A stretch of 46,000 nt of DNA from Amazonocrinis nigriterrae CENA67 (GTDB lineage Bacteria; Cyanobacteriota; Cyanobacteriia; Cyanobacteriales; Nostocaceae): assembly GCF_016056305.1 (NCBI RefSeq), contig NZ_JAECZC010000042.1, positions 1-46,000 of the forward strand, read 5' to 3'. Below are positions 36,274 through 45,553 of this stretch, piece after piece. Every line of letters begins with the position of its first letter. Position 1 is the stretch's first letter. The notes under the pieces were generated by a model. That model searched no databases, was not told where the DNA came from, and saw nothing but the letters and a program-made list of their open reading frames with translations. Made by a program: the position numbers and the translations under genes.

Positions 36274-39066
36274 CTACAAACAAATTCGTGGAAATTGAAT
36301 TTTAAATACCGTTCCCTGATTACTTTCTAAAGTAATAGAGCCTTCGAGTTGTTCTGTGACTAAATCATAAACTAACGAAAGACCCAAAGAATCAGTATTA
36401 CTCAAATCTAAATTATCTGGGAAACCAACGCCATCATCTTGAATAATCATTTCAATACTATTGCCAAGATTACGTAAATTAATCATAATTTGACCTGTTT
36501 GTTGTTGAGGGAAAGCATGTTTGAGAGCATTAGAAATTAATTCGTTGATGATTAGCCCACAGGCAATAGCTTGGTCAACATTTAAGTGAACTATATCTAT
36601 ATTGGTTTCTAGACCAATTTGCCCAGCTACTATCTGATAAGAAATAAGTAAGCTGGTTGCCAGATTTTCGATATAGTCAGCAACATCAAGATGTCCAATA
36701 TTAGGTGAAGTATATAAATTTTTGTGAATCAGAGAGATGGAATCAATGCGATTTTGGCTGTCTCGGAAAACTCTGATGACTTCTGGGTCTTTGAGTGTTT
36801 GCGACTGGAGTTGTAAAAGACTTGAGACAATTTGTAAGTTATTTTTAACTCGATGATGAATTTCCTTTAAGAGAACTTCTTTTTCCGCCAAGGCACTTCT
36901 TAAGTTAATTTCAGCTTTTTGCCGCTCCACTAGTTCATTTTGAGCTTGTTGAAATATAGTAGATTGTTGAATTGCGATCGCAATTTGCACGGTAAGTTGA
37001 TCAAGTAAATCCAATTGATTTTCTTGCCATTCGCGGAAACTAGAGCATTGGTGGGCGACGAGTAAACCCCAAAGCCAAGAGGCAGGATTATCTCCACCTA
37101 CTTGTAGTAGAATAGGTACGACTAAATTTGCTTTCACTTGAAACTGTTCGAGCAGCTGAAGATGGCAATCGCTGAGTCCAGCTTCGTAAATATTTGCGAT
37201 CGCTCGTTTACGCCCTTGATAATACTCTACGCCTCCCCCTGTCTGAAAACAGGTATCTTCAATCTCTACACCTAAAGAAACTGTCCAACCAGGCTGCACT
37301 GATTCCGCTACAACTTTACCGCTCATATCGGCAGCAAACTGATAAACTATAACTCGATCAACTTTCAACAAATCTTGCACTTCTTTAACTGTGGCATTGA
37401 GAATATCTTTGAGATTCAAAGATTGACGAATTCGCAAAGCAACAGCTCGCATCAATTGCTCTCGTTCAGCCTGAGCCTTGAGAGTAAGTTCAATTTGCTT
37501 GCGTTCTGTGATATCCTGCCCAATACCTATGATTTGACCATTGGGAAGGTTAACATTTGTCCAAGAAGTATCTATGACATTACCAGAGCGCACCTGAGTT
37601 TTAAAATCAGCCCAAGTGCGTTTTGCAGACTGAATAAAATTGATTACATACTGTCGATATTCAGGATCAGGATATAACACAGAAAGAGCATCTACTGTTT
37701 CAAAATCTTTGATTTGCCAACCAAGAACATCTTCCCATTCTTGGTTCACCCAATGCAACTTACCTTCAGCATCAATCAGTGCAATCATTAAAGGTAGACG
37801 AGCGAAAATATTCTGAAGAAATTCATTCTTTTCTTGGAGTTTTACTTCTGTATTTTTGCGCTCAGTGATGTCAGATAATACAGTTAATAACGCCGATTCT
37901 CCATTAAAAGTTAAATATTGAAGTGAAGTCATCGCCCAGAAAGAAGTTCCATCTGCCCTTTTGAGTGGAAGTTCATAATTTTGCAGCGAACCATGTTGGT
38001 CAAGAGCTTCCAAAAGTGCCTGTAATTCTTTGGGATCGTGGTATAAATCTGAAACTAGACAATTACTAAAATGATCTGGAGAAAAACGAAATGTTTGAAT
38101 AAATTCAATGTTAGCGTACAAAATTAATCCATCAGACAAGCGAGAAATCACTAACGGAATAGGAATTGCTTCTGAAACTGTTCTAAATCTAGTTTCACTT
38201 TCATGTAGAGTTTGTTCTATTTGTTTGTTTTCTGTTATATCTCTGATATCAACCAATCGAGCATCATAACCAGCATAGTCTATTACCTGTGTAAAAAGTT
38301 CAACATCAATTACCTGTCCATTTTTGCGAATATGCTGCCATCGTCCAGAGAAGTTTAATTCATCTTGATTGTTCGCTAAATAATTCAGCAGTATTGGTAC
38401 ATCTTGTGGGGGGCAAATATCAGTAATTCGCATCTGCAAAAACTCTTCACGAGAGTAGCCGTATTGAATAATAGCAGCTTCATTGACATCTACAAATTGC
38501 AGAGTCTTCTGATCATAAATCCACATGAGATGAGGATGATTCTTAAAAAAAATATTTCTATTGATAGAATTATTTTCAATATTTTTGCGTCGATATAACT
38601 CCAAATACCTCATTACTTGTCGTGCTAGTTTTTCTAGAATTGCTTGCTCTTTTAAGCTGAAATTCCGAGGAACAAAATCAATTACAGAAAGACTACCTAA
38701 TGGGAAACCACTTGAGGTAATCAAGGGAACTCCCGCGTAGAAGCGAAAATCAAGTTCTGAGTTCACAAAGAAATTTTGAGCAAACCGTTCATCTTGTAAA
38801 GTGTCCGGTACAATTAATATTTCACTTTGTAAAATAGTATGAGTACTAAAAGACTCGCTGCGAGGCACTTCTGGTGCAGTTAATCCCACTTTCGATTTGA
38901 ACCATTCTCGCTCAGCATCGACTAAGCCAATTACAGCAATAGGTGTCTCACAAATATCTGCTGCTAGTTGAGTTAGTTCGTCCAAAGTTTCTTCAGGTGG
39001 TGTATCTAAAATTTGATATTGTTCAAGTACTTCTAGCCGCCGCTTTTCATTTTCAGGTAACAACAT
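36274..39066 (-). CDS. GAF-PAS-PAS-PAS-GAF HisKA_2 kinase with a DXCF cyanobacteriochrome-like GAF
   Basis: The 930-aa protein begins with a GAF (about residues 20-160), then three PAS/PAC modules (DITENKQ, DITERKN and DITERKQ mark their ends near 285, 415 and 535), a second GAF (about 555-720) and a HisKA_2/HWE-type kinase with H box LLKEIHHRVKNNLQIVSSLL and an ATP-binding domain (ELISNALKHAF, DDGVGFP, SLGLSLV). The second GAF has Cys634-His635 (GLSDCHLQLLEQF), where phytochromes and cyanobacteriochromes attach bilin, and EDTCF with Cys606, a DXCF motif exactly 28 residues upstream. That is the spacing I recall in blue/green DXCF cyanobacteriochromes. Light sensing is an inference. It forms an operon with the receiver-kinase 14 bp downstream. 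Confidence 0.88.
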   Translation of the reverse strand: MLLPENEKRRLEVLEQYQILDTPPEETLDELTQLAADICETPIAVIGLVDAEREWFKSKVGLTAPEVPRSESFSTHTILQSEILIVPDTLQDERFAQNFFVNSELDFRFYAGVPLITSSGFPLGSLSVIDFVPRNFSLKEQAILEKLARQVMRYLELYRRKNIENNSINRNIFFKNHPHLMWIYDQKTLQFVDVNEAAIIQYGYSREEFLQMRITDICPPQDVPILLNYLANNQDELNFSGRWQHIRKNGQVIDVELFTQVIDYAGYDARLVDIRDITENKQIEQTLHESETRFRTVSEAIPIPLVISRLSDGLILYANIEFIQTFRFSPDHFSNCLVSDLYHDPKELQALLEALDQHGSLQNYELPLKRADGTSFWAMTSLQYLTFNGESALLTVLSDITERKNTEVKLQEKNEFLQNIFARLPLMIALIDAEGKLHWVNQEWEDVLGWQIKDFETVDALSVLYPDPEYRQYVINFIQSAKRTWADFKTQVRSGNVIDTSWTNVNLPNGQIIGIGQDITERKQIELTLKAQAEREQLMRAVALRIRQSLNLKDILNATVKEVQDLLKVDRVIVYQFAADMSGKVVAESVQPGWTVSLGVEIEDTCFQTGGGVEYYQGRKRAIANIYEAGLSDCHLQLLEQFQVKANLVVPILLQVGGDNPASWLWGLLVAHQCSSFREWQENQLDLLDQLTVQIAIAIQQSTIFQQAQNELVERQKAEINLRSALAEKEVLLKEIHHRVKNNLQIVSSLLQLQSQTLKDPEVIRVFRDSQNRIDSISLIHKNLYTSPNIGHLDVADYIENLATSLLISYQIVAGQIGLETNIDIVHLNVDQAIACGLIINELISNALKHAFPQQQTGQIMINLRNLGNSIEMIIQDDGVGFPDNLDLSNTDSLGLSLVYDLVTEQLEGSITLESNQGTVFKIQFPRICL

Positions 39067-39618
39067 TACTGATTTTTGACAAAAATATTTTAATTTGGTT
39101 GATTTAGGTAAAATATCTAATTACCAAGAGCCTATTTATAAATAAATATGGTGCGTTATAGCAACGCTTAACGCACCCTAAAATTTAAGATTTACTTTAT
39201 AAATCATCTTTAACGCTCGTATCCATTTTGTTAAACACTAATAATTTATATAGTAGCGTTTAAATGTCAATGCAGAAAATTTGTTACCATTTAAATTAGT
39301 TCTTGTTGTGCATTAAAAGTGGTTTAAGAGAAAAAAAATACTCTTCTACCAGCACTTTTAACAGACTATGGTCGCTTTTTGCAATACGTAAAAGGGACTG
39401 GGCACATGGAGGAAACTACGCAGACTTTGCTTAAATATTTTTCATATATGTTTGCAGTGGCATAAACTCGGCTATCAGTCAAAAGTCAGGGTCAAATTGA
39501 GGCGATCGCATTAAACACTTACAAACTATCAGGTAAAATTATTTACAATCTTGACTTCTAAACCGAAAACTAACTGCAAAGAAGAGCCTGTGCGCTGGCT
39601 TCCCCATGTCCCATGCCC
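39067..39618. other. Intergenic region upstream of the kinase operon
   Basis: The 552 bp show no gene. It has one hairpin at 39150-39177, one HIP1-like GGCGATCGC at 39501-39509, and AT-rich DNA next to the kinase start that should include its promoter. Confidence 0.55.
39150..39177. repeat. GGTGCGTTA hairpin repeat
   Basis: GGTGCGTTA (39150-39158) and TAACGCACC (39169-39177) are exact complements around a 10-nt loop. Repeats of this GTGCGTTA type are frequent in cyanobacterial intergenic DNA. It is too far (about 90 bp) from the kinase start to be a terminator. Confidence 0.6.
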
Positions 39619-39649
39619 AAAAACTATGCCCACAAGGGGCATAGTTTTT
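39619..39649 (-). terminator. Terminator of the SagB-type gene
   Basis: AAAAACTATGCCC and GGGCATAGTTTTT flank the loop ACAAG. The hairpin touches the stop codon. The terminator at 41351-41382 has the same architecture and the same CCACAAGG-type loop. Confidence 0.9.
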
Positions 39650-41181
39650 CATCTTGGTCGCCCCAAGGTAGTGATGTAGAGAACAGCTTCATCAGTAGGA
39701 ATCCCTAAAACTTCATTTACTTGGTCATCAAAGAAACCACCAATACCGCTGACACCCAAATTCAGATGGATTGCGGCTAAATTCAGCCTTTGTCCCAAAT
39801 GTCCAGCATCCATGTGTAAGTAACGGTAAACGCGATCGCCATACTGGGAAATAGCTGATTTGAGGTCGGCTGTATGGAAAAGAACTGCTGCTGCATCCCG
39901 CCCTAATTCCTGTCCCAAGCAGAGGAAGTGTAACTCTCGGCGGAAGTTTTTAAACCGAATTTGTCTTAATTCCTGTGCTTTGGGTGCATAATAATAACAG
40001 CCTGCCTCCAAGTCTTTGACGCCAGAAACAGCAATAAATGTTTCTATAAGATTGAGATCAAAGTAGTCTGGTGAACTATCTAAATTTTGGTCAATATAAT
40101 TTTGCGGTTGATAAGTAAAATCGAGTAAAGCTTTAAGTTCATCGAAAGTTAAATCTTCACCAGTGTAGGCACGGGTAGAACGTCGTTTGTGCAGAGTGAT
40201 TTCTAAGTCTGTCAGTTGTTCTCCCCAAAAAATGGGTGTGGTGGAGGTGGGAATTTTCAGACAGAAAGGGAAATTATATTTATCTTCCAATGACTTTTCT
40301 TGTTTGACCATTGGTAGATTGAGTTTACCGATTATACCTGTTGGTAGCTGGGTGTGTTGATGAAAATATCTCAGCAGTTCACCATCAGGAATCTGTGGGT
40401 AACTAGTTTCAGTAGCAGACGGTAAAGCTGTACATCCTGTGGGCAAATTTTGTTTAATATCTAATAAGTCTGCCAGCGGTAGAACTGCGATCGCTCCTTC
40501 CTGTTGCGGATCGATATAAAGCAGATCGTTGATGGCTTCATCAACAAAACCGCCAATCAAGTGCGGACGGTAGTCGGTAATAGCAGCAGCTAACTCGATA
40601 TTACCCAATAAGTGCCCCGTATCTAAAAAAATCCGGCGGTAAGCCCTATCTTCATACCGCCACGCCGAACGATAGAAAACCGCGGTAATAATAATTGCTA
40701 ATTGCGTACTTTCCAGGGCGGGATGCCAGAAACAAGCTGACTGCAAAGACTGCCAAACATCACTTTCCCAAAAATGCATCAGTGAATGAGTTCGACACTG
40801 GTAATTATACAATCCAGGTGGCAATAACGGCGTACCACGGGAAACCACATACACTTCAGCGGGATACAAACCACCTGCACTTGGTGCAGCGCGTAAATAC
40901 ACCGCACTACCCATAGAAGGCATTCTTGCTGTTAGTCCATAGCTGCGGAACAGTAGTCGTGATAGTCTTTGCCACCATTGAGCATCTACATTGTTAACAA
41001 ATGTTTCTGGTATCTCTTGGATATAAGGTTTGAGATCAAAAGAAGAGCCTATTTTGTACTCTTTAAACGGCACTGGCTGCTTAGTCCAGTCTAACCTATT
41101 ACCTTTTGAAGCAAGGGTCTCAGGGTGATATTTAGTACGTTCGTGGTAGTGCTGTGCAATGGATTGGTGTATTTCTGGCAT
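39649..41181 (-). CDS. SagB/ThcOx-type nitroreductase-fold dehydrogenase (two-domain)
   Basis: The 510-aa protein contains two nitroreductase-like halves. The first has LLFRSYGLTARM, LRAAPSAGGLYPAEVYVV and an RIFLDTGHLLGNIELAA helix; the second starts at LHKRRSTRAYTGEDLTFDEL and has YRYLHMDAGHLGQRLNLAAI and GVSGIGGFFDDQVNEVLGIP. These motifs (R-R-S-x-R, P-S-A-G-G-L-Y-P, D-x-G-H-x-x-x-N) are typical of FMN-dependent SagB/ThcOx proteins, which oxidise azolines to azoles in RiPP biosynthesis. Stand-alone homologues are widespread in cyanobacteria and have unknown substrates; no YcaO or precursor-peptide gene is seen nearby. It should be a soluble FMN protein. Confidence 0.85.
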   Translation of the reverse strand: MPEIHQSIAQHYHERTKYHPETLASKGNRLDWTKQPVPFKEYKIGSSFDLKPYIQEIPETFVNNVDAQWWQRLSRLLFRSYGLTARMPSMGSAVYLRAAPSAGGLYPAEVYVVSRGTPLLPPGLYNYQCRTHSLMHFWESDVWQSLQSACFWHPALESTQLAIIITAVFYRSAWRYEDRAYRRIFLDTGHLLGNIELAAAITDYRPHLIGGFVDEAINDLLYIDPQQEGAIAVLPLADLLDIKQNLPTGCTALPSATETSYPQIPDGELLRYFHQHTQLPTGIIGKLNLPMVKQEKSLEDKYNFPFCLKIPTSTTPIFWGEQLTDLEITLHKRRSTRAYTGEDLTFDELKALLDFTYQPQNYIDQNLDSSPDYFDLNLIETFIAVSGVKDLEAGCYYYAPKAQELRQIRFKNFRRELHFLCLGQELGRDAAAVLFHTADLKSAISQYGDRVYRYLHMDAGHLGQRLNLAAIHLNLGVSGIGGFFDDQVNEVLGIPTDEAVLYITTLGRPR

Positions 41182-41350
41182 AATAATTTAAATTAGCTGA
41201 GGGCGTGCTTTTTTTCTGATCTTGGCATTCATCAGTCTTTTTGTTTCGTCTTAGTTAATACAATTGTGTAATTTCTAAAATACTACTTGGTAATTCGCAA
41301 AATCCCAAGTTAGTAAGTAGCCATCATCACTGCGTACACTAGGACGAATG

Positions 41351-41382
41351 AAAAACTCCATCCACAAGGGGATGGAGTTTTT
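41351..41382 (-). terminator. Terminator of the SDR/alpha-beta hydrolase unit
   Basis: AAAAACTCCATCC and GGATGGAGTTTTT form a 13-bp stem around a 6-nt loop, ACAAGG. It lies about 70 bp past the hydrolase stop and could work on both strands. Confidence 0.88.
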
Positions 41383-41453
41383 GGGCATTGGGAATCGGCA
41401 TAGGGCATGGGGAAGAAGCTACTAATGCCCACTTGGCCCAAGCGACGGGGCGA

Positions 41454-42413
41454 CTATCCCTCTCCACCCATAAGAGGATGGAGTTTCCCGTTGCTTTCAA
41501 TAAATGGTGCGATCGCTGCTACAAATTCAGCAGTTGATTCATATGGCAAAACATTCCGACCCAACAATTTAATCCCACGACCTTGGGGTAAATAGGCAAG
41601 GTAATCAGCTAAGCGTTCATCAGGTGTTTCTTTTTTACCTTCTTCACTAATACTTGATGCTGTTTGTCCCACAACAACCAATGTGGGCTGTTTGATAGAG
41701 GCGATATCACTACCATAATCCTGTCGCCAAAACCCAGCTAAAAAAGAAAACACTGCATAGCGGTTGGCAATATTTTCTGCACCTTTTACCAAAGTATTTA
41801 ACCACTCAGCATCAACAGTATCTTCTGAAGCAAAAAGTTGGCGAGTTGAGAAAGACTGCAAAAATTTGGGTGTACGTGCATAGTGATAAAAAGCATTACC
41901 AAAAGGTGAATCTAACAGATTCCAAATCACTTTTTGTTGCCATTCTGGTGATTTTTTAGTGATTACAGCCCAAGCTGGAGGCCCGGCTAGTATCAGTCCG
42001 GCAATTAAATTTGCGTCTTGCTTGACTAACTCTATGGCAACTGGTAATAAAGCACCTTGTACTACTATAATCACAGGTTTTTGCACTACTTTTTGTAAAA
42101 AATAGTGCAACTGCTTTGCCCAATCTTTGGGACTATAAGCTACATGAGGCATATCACTTTCACCGCACCCCAGCAAATCAGGATTATAAATCCTATTCCG
42201 ATGACCTGTGTTATACCATTGGCTGCAAAAGCGTCGCCAAAATTGCCGCGACAATCCTACACCAATCGGATGAATTAAAAGTAGAGGAATGCCCTCTGGT
42301 GTAAAATTAGCGGGTTGATATATTTCGTAAGCACAGCGGTAATTATGCCAAGTGTAAAACTGCGTAGGAGATGCGGAGAAAGTGATTGTGTTAGCGCCAG
42401 TAGATGGTTGCAT
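41454..42413 (-). CDS. Alpha/beta-hydrolase-fold protein without a canonical nucleophile
   Basis: The ATG at 42413 gives 319 aa; the longer frame uses a TTG. The fold is clear (PLLLIHPIGVGLSRQFWRRF with oxyanion-hole HPIG, then IYNPDLLGCGESDMP), but the nucleophile elbow reads VVQGALLPVAIEL, with Gly where G-x-S-x-G has Ser. The late His position reads LLGRNVLPYE. Catalysis by the standard triad is therefore unlikely; a binding or non-hydrolytic role fits better. The last ten codons (KLHPLMGGEG) are encoded by a hairpin resembling the terminator 70 bp downstream. It sits 22 bp after the SDR gene, so the two are co-transcribed. Confidence 0.8.
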   Translation of the reverse strand: MQPSTGANTITFSASPTQFYTWHNYRCAYEIYQPANFTPEGIPLLLIHPIGVGLSRQFWRRFCSQWYNTGHRNRIYNPDLLGCGESDMPHVAYSPKDWAKQLHYFLQKVVQKPVIIVVQGALLPVAIELVKQDANLIAGLILAGPPAWAVITKKSPEWQQKVIWNLLDSPFGNAFYHYARTPKFLQSFSTRQLFASEDTVDAEWLNTLVKGAENIANRYAVFSFLAGFWRQDYGSDIASIKQPTLVVVGQTASSISEEGKKETPDERLADYLAYLPQGRGIKLLGRNVLPYESTAEFVAAIAPFIESNGKLHPLMGGEG

Positions 42414-42435
42414 AATTCCCAATTACCAATAATTG

Positions 42436-43260
42436 CTAAAAAATCATTTTTGGATGAATTAGCTGATATCCAGCTGATTTGAACTTTTGATTTGATACTT
42501 TGGCATTATATGAACGGTTGCTTTTAACAGAATTATCCCATGTCACCTTGGGTAAATTATGTTTTTCAAACAAAGTATCAAGTAATTCTTGGCTAGAAAG
42601 ATGTGCATCATCCACTAGATTATAAATTCCTTGCAAATGGTGTTGCCGCACAAACTCTATAGCCCCAACAATATCATCTAAGTGAATCCAATTTGTTATA
42701 TCCTTACCATCACCGGGACGGGTTCTACCAGCAGCGGCACCAAATATTTTTACCAGTTCCCTGTTAGGGCCATAAATTCCACCCAATCTTAAGATACAAA
42801 CGCGGAGTTTTTCACTAGATGCTGTTAGCAAAATCTCCTCAGTTTCTTTGAGAATTTGTCCATTGGTATGAGTAGGTTCAATTGCCGTTGCTTCATCTAC
42901 CCAAGCACCATTTTGATCACCATAAACTGAATAACTGCCTGTATATATAAGTTGTTTGACAGAAGTATTTTGCTGTAAAACAGAAACTAAAGTTTTAGCA
43001 GTATCTACATAGGTTTCTCGATATAAATTACCACTGCGGGCACCGACACTTAATAGCACAAGGTCTTGATTTTGCACTACAGACTTGAGCTTTTCTGGGT
43101 CATTTCCTTGGGTTACTACGACTTTTTGGGCGACTGCTTCTAGTATTGGCACACGTTCAGGAGTAGTTGTGGTAGCAGTAACTATCAAAGTCATTTTTTG
43201 CTGCCAATATTGAGCAACAGCATAACCAACGTAGCCACAACCTATGATTGCAATGTTCAT
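42436..43260 (-). CDS. NAD(P)-dependent SDR / epimerase-like oxidoreductase
   Basis: The ATG at 43260 gives 274 aa starting MNIAIIGCGYVGYAVAQYW, an ideal dinucleotide-binding beta-alpha-beta (G-x-G-x-x-G). The frame extends upstream to 43284, but those residues precede the first strand. Further extended-SDR features are LIYTGSYSVYGDQNG (Ser and Tyr region), LRLGGIYGPNR and ITNWIHLDDIVGAIEF. The Y-x-x-x-K pair is not obvious. Substrate is probably a nucleotide sugar or small metabolite but cannot be named. Transcribed ahead of the alpha/beta-hydrolase-like gene. Confidence 0.83.
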   Translation of the reverse strand: MNIAIIGCGYVGYAVAQYWQQKMTLIVTATTTTPERVPILEAVAQKVVVTQGNDPEKLKSVVQNQDLVLLSVGARSGNLYRETYVDTAKTLVSVLQQNTSVKQLIYTGSYSVYGDQNGAWVDEATAIEPTHTNGQILKETEEILLTASSEKLRVCILRLGGIYGPNRELVKIFGAAAGRTRPGDGKDITNWIHLDDIVGAIEFVRQHHLQGIYNLVDDAHLSSQELLDTLFEKHNLPKVTWDNSVKSNRSYNAKVSNQKFKSAGYQLIHPKMIF

Positions 43261-43448
43261 GATAATTTCAACACAGAGTCTCAAGTTAATAGTACAAGAG
43301 TTTTTGACTAGTAACTTATGACTAATGGTTGAGACAATTTTAGATTTGAGATTTGAGATTTTGGATTCAAGTCAAAATCTCAAAAAAGATTTCAAAGCCA
43401 CCGCGGTTTTAACTATGGGGTTATACTCAGCACTCAGCACTCAGCAAC

Positions 43449-43489
43449 GCCACATGCTACAACGGAGGGAACCTCCGCAACGCAGTGGC
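43449..43489. repeat. Hairpin cassette repeat (GCCAC ... GTGGC)
   Basis: The outer stem GCCAC/GTGGC encloses an inner GGAGG-GAA-CCTCC hairpin and two CAACG motifs. It matches the layout of 30453-30493 with changed but still paired bases. CACTCAGCACTCAGCA units precede it, and GAGATTTGAGATTTTGGATT-type repeats lie at 43345-43385. Confidence 0.6.
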
Positions 43490-43523
43490 TCCTCAGCACT
43501 ACTGAACTTAGTATTAAATGCTG

Positions 43524-44171
43524 TTAACTATGAATTACACCATCAGGCATAATTGCACCAGCTAAGTTAGCACCAATCAGTTTCACCAGCAAGCGATCGC
43601 CAGAGCGAATCCGCGCTCCTGTTAAATCGGCTCCCCGCAAGTCAGCACCACTCAGATCTGCCCCAATCAAGTTAGCAGATCGCAAATTCGCTTCCCTCAT
43701 ATCAGCTAAAAGTAAATTGGCTCTAAACAAATTTGCTTCTGACAAATTTGCGCCCCTGAGATTAACTTTGTGCATGAAAGTATCACTCAGATCAGCACCG
43801 CTTAAGTTAGCATAACTCATGTTTCTGCCAGATAAATCTTTGTTGCTTAAATTGGCTCGACTGAAGTCTTTACCACTTAAATCAGTATTTTGCTTTGGTG
43901 GAGTAGAGGTGTTTGCAGACGGTTTTTTGTGTGGAGTTGGGGGAGAATGATATATGGTTTGACGCTTACCATTGAAAGAACGCAATTTTTCACGAGCTTC
44001 ATTAATTGCTTTCAGCTTTTCCAGTGCTTTCTTTTGTAAGCGGGGATTGTCATTGGGAATGCGATCGGGATGCCATACAAAAACCAAATCTTTGTAAGCC
44101 TGGTTGACTTCCTCAAGGGTCGCCCCAGGTTCCAATTCCAAGACTCGATAATACCGCTCCAACTCGCTCAT
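43524..44171 (-). CDS. J-domain protein with C-terminal pentapeptide repeats
   Basis: The 215-aa protein starts with a DnaJ domain (RYYRVLELEPGATLEEVNQA through residue 66) with the essential HPD in FVWHPDRIP. A Pro/Ser/Thr-rich linker (about 70-95) follows, then about 18 A(D/N)Lxx pentapeptide repeats that form a right-handed quadrilateral beta-helix (NLSGADLSDTF, NLRGANLSEANLFRANLLLA). J-domains recruit DnaK; the fusion suggests that the beta-helix selects a client or docking site. DnaJ-pentapeptide fusions are known in cyanobacteria. The gene is monocistronic. Confidence 0.92.
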   Translation of the reverse strand: MSELERYYRVLELEPGATLEEVNQAYKDLVFVWHPDRIPNDNPRLQKKALEKLKAINEAREKLRSFNGKRQTIYHSPPTPHKKPSANTSTPPKQNTDLSGKDFSRANLSNKDLSGRNMSYANLSGADLSDTFMHKVNLRGANLSEANLFRANLLLADMREANLRSANLIGADLSGADLRGADLTGARIRSGDRLLVKLIGANLAGAIMPDGVIHS

Positions 44172-44815
44172 AAGGTGTTTTAGTAGACAATCAAATTAAC
44201 TATGAGTAATGCAACTCTCTATAGGCTTAATCCTTGATCAAATATCCCTTTTGTTATCAAATTTTAGATAAAATACAGTTTTATATTTTTTTAGTATTTT
44301 GGACGAAGTAGGACTAACCGTTCCCTAGCAGCTACTACTATGCTTAAGTTGCTTGGTGATCAACTGACATTTGAATATTATACAAGCGTAGCGCAGTGAA
44401 CTAAGTCCATCAATAACTCTTTTGTTGGCAAAAGCCAAAATACTAATGGTTCTTGATATACACCGAAATATCACCACTATGTCGGTTGACTCGTGGTTAC
44501 ACTCTGTGTCAGGCAGAACGTGAAGTTATGTGTAGATGTCAAAGCCACTTTTTACCCATTTCCCAAATTGATCTGGATTTTCGGCCAGAAATTGAGTTGT
44601 ACTTGTACATAGAAAGCAGGTAAATAAAATTCATTTTTTTCCGTATACTCCTGTTCACCAGCCGACATCAGCGAGCCACTAGGCAAGCTAATCTCATAGA
44701 CAATGAATACAGATACAGTTATTTGTCAGTTATCTACCCATAGTTTTGTCACTAAGTCAATTAAATTTTTATTTGTTCTTTGTACTTTTTACTGTTACCT
44801 TTTGACTTAATATCC
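44172..44815. other. Intergenic region downstream of the zinc-ribbon membrane protein
   Basis: The 644 bp contain no clear gene. On the minus strand a frame at about 44570-44720 can be read for some 40 codons (MSAGEQEYTEKNEFYLPAFY onward) but has no recognisable family or ribosome-binding site. No strong terminator or repeat is seen. Confidence 0.5.
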
Positions 44816-45310
44816 CTATCTGCCCATTTCTCCATTTCTCCATCGATTCATAGCTCTCAAATATGCCGCTACTGGAATCTGATAAACTTCAATAAAAATC
44901 CAAATAATAATTGATAAATGCGATAAAAAAGTTAATATTGTCCAGATATATGGCATCCAGGTAATGGGAGCATGAGGATTTGGAGGAAAATAGTAAGCGA
45001 CTACGCCAATTAAAGTAGTAGGAAAAAATACAAAAGCAATTGCAGCCAGTCCATAACCCCAGCCCAACTCCATACCTTCTAACTGGGCTTCAGTCCAATT
45101 AAAGCCATTCCAACGCCAAATCAAGGGAGGTTGCCGAGAAGGCATCTTTATTTGCTGTTGTTCTAAGTTGACGGTAAAAATTTCATGGCAGAAGTCACAA
45201 GCCATCGCCTCCATTAATGGCATATGAGAAATCTTACCTATCCGACAGACTGGGCAGGGATAAACACCCTGGTAGTTGAAAGATGTAGTTAAGATTTTAG
45301 AACTGGGCAT
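44816..45310 (-). CDS. Zinc-ribbon membrane protein, function unknown
   Basis: The 164-aa protein has an N-terminal Cys4-type ribbon, CPVC (residues about 19-22) and CDFC (about 38-41), that could bind one zinc. Two transmembrane segments follow, LAAIAFVFFPTTLIGVVAYY (about 89-108) and IWTILTFLSHLSIIIWIFIE (about 121-140). Between them lies a short Pro-rich loop, and the tail is basic. Between ribbon and membrane is PLIWRWNGFNWTEAQLEG. No enzymatic motif is seen. Short cyanobacterial proteins with this layout are generally annotated as hypothetical. It starts at ATG 45310 and diverges from the leader-peptide region. Confidence 0.75.
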   Translation of the reverse strand: MPSSKILTTSFNYQGVYPCPVCRIGKISHMPLMEAMACDFCHEIFTVNLEQQQIKMPSRQPPLIWRWNGFNWTEAQLEGMELGWGYGLAAIAFVFFPTTLIGVVAYYFPPNPHAPITWMPYIWTILTFLSHLSIIIWIFIEVYQIPVAAYLRAMNRWRNGEMGR

Positions 45311-45553
45311 AATAGAACTAAGTTTTGCTCAAAAGTTAATCAAGTCAATGTCTAAGTTTTCAGTATTTATCACTGGTGATTTTAATTACTCATTACACAT
45401 TGCCTAAAGAATAAAATTAATATAAATTTGGTCATGTTAAGTCACAAACTATTGATTGTCTACGCCAACAAGCAATAAGGCATCATTGTCAGAGTTGTAC
45501 TGAGTCTATCGCTTTTTTTTATGTTGTGCGGGTCTTGACGCCATCTACTCCTT

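Noticed and set aside
44570-44720. Small minus-strand ORF starting MSAGEQEYTEKNEF
   Set aside because: Readable for about 40 codons but without a family, ribosome-binding site or conservation evidence.
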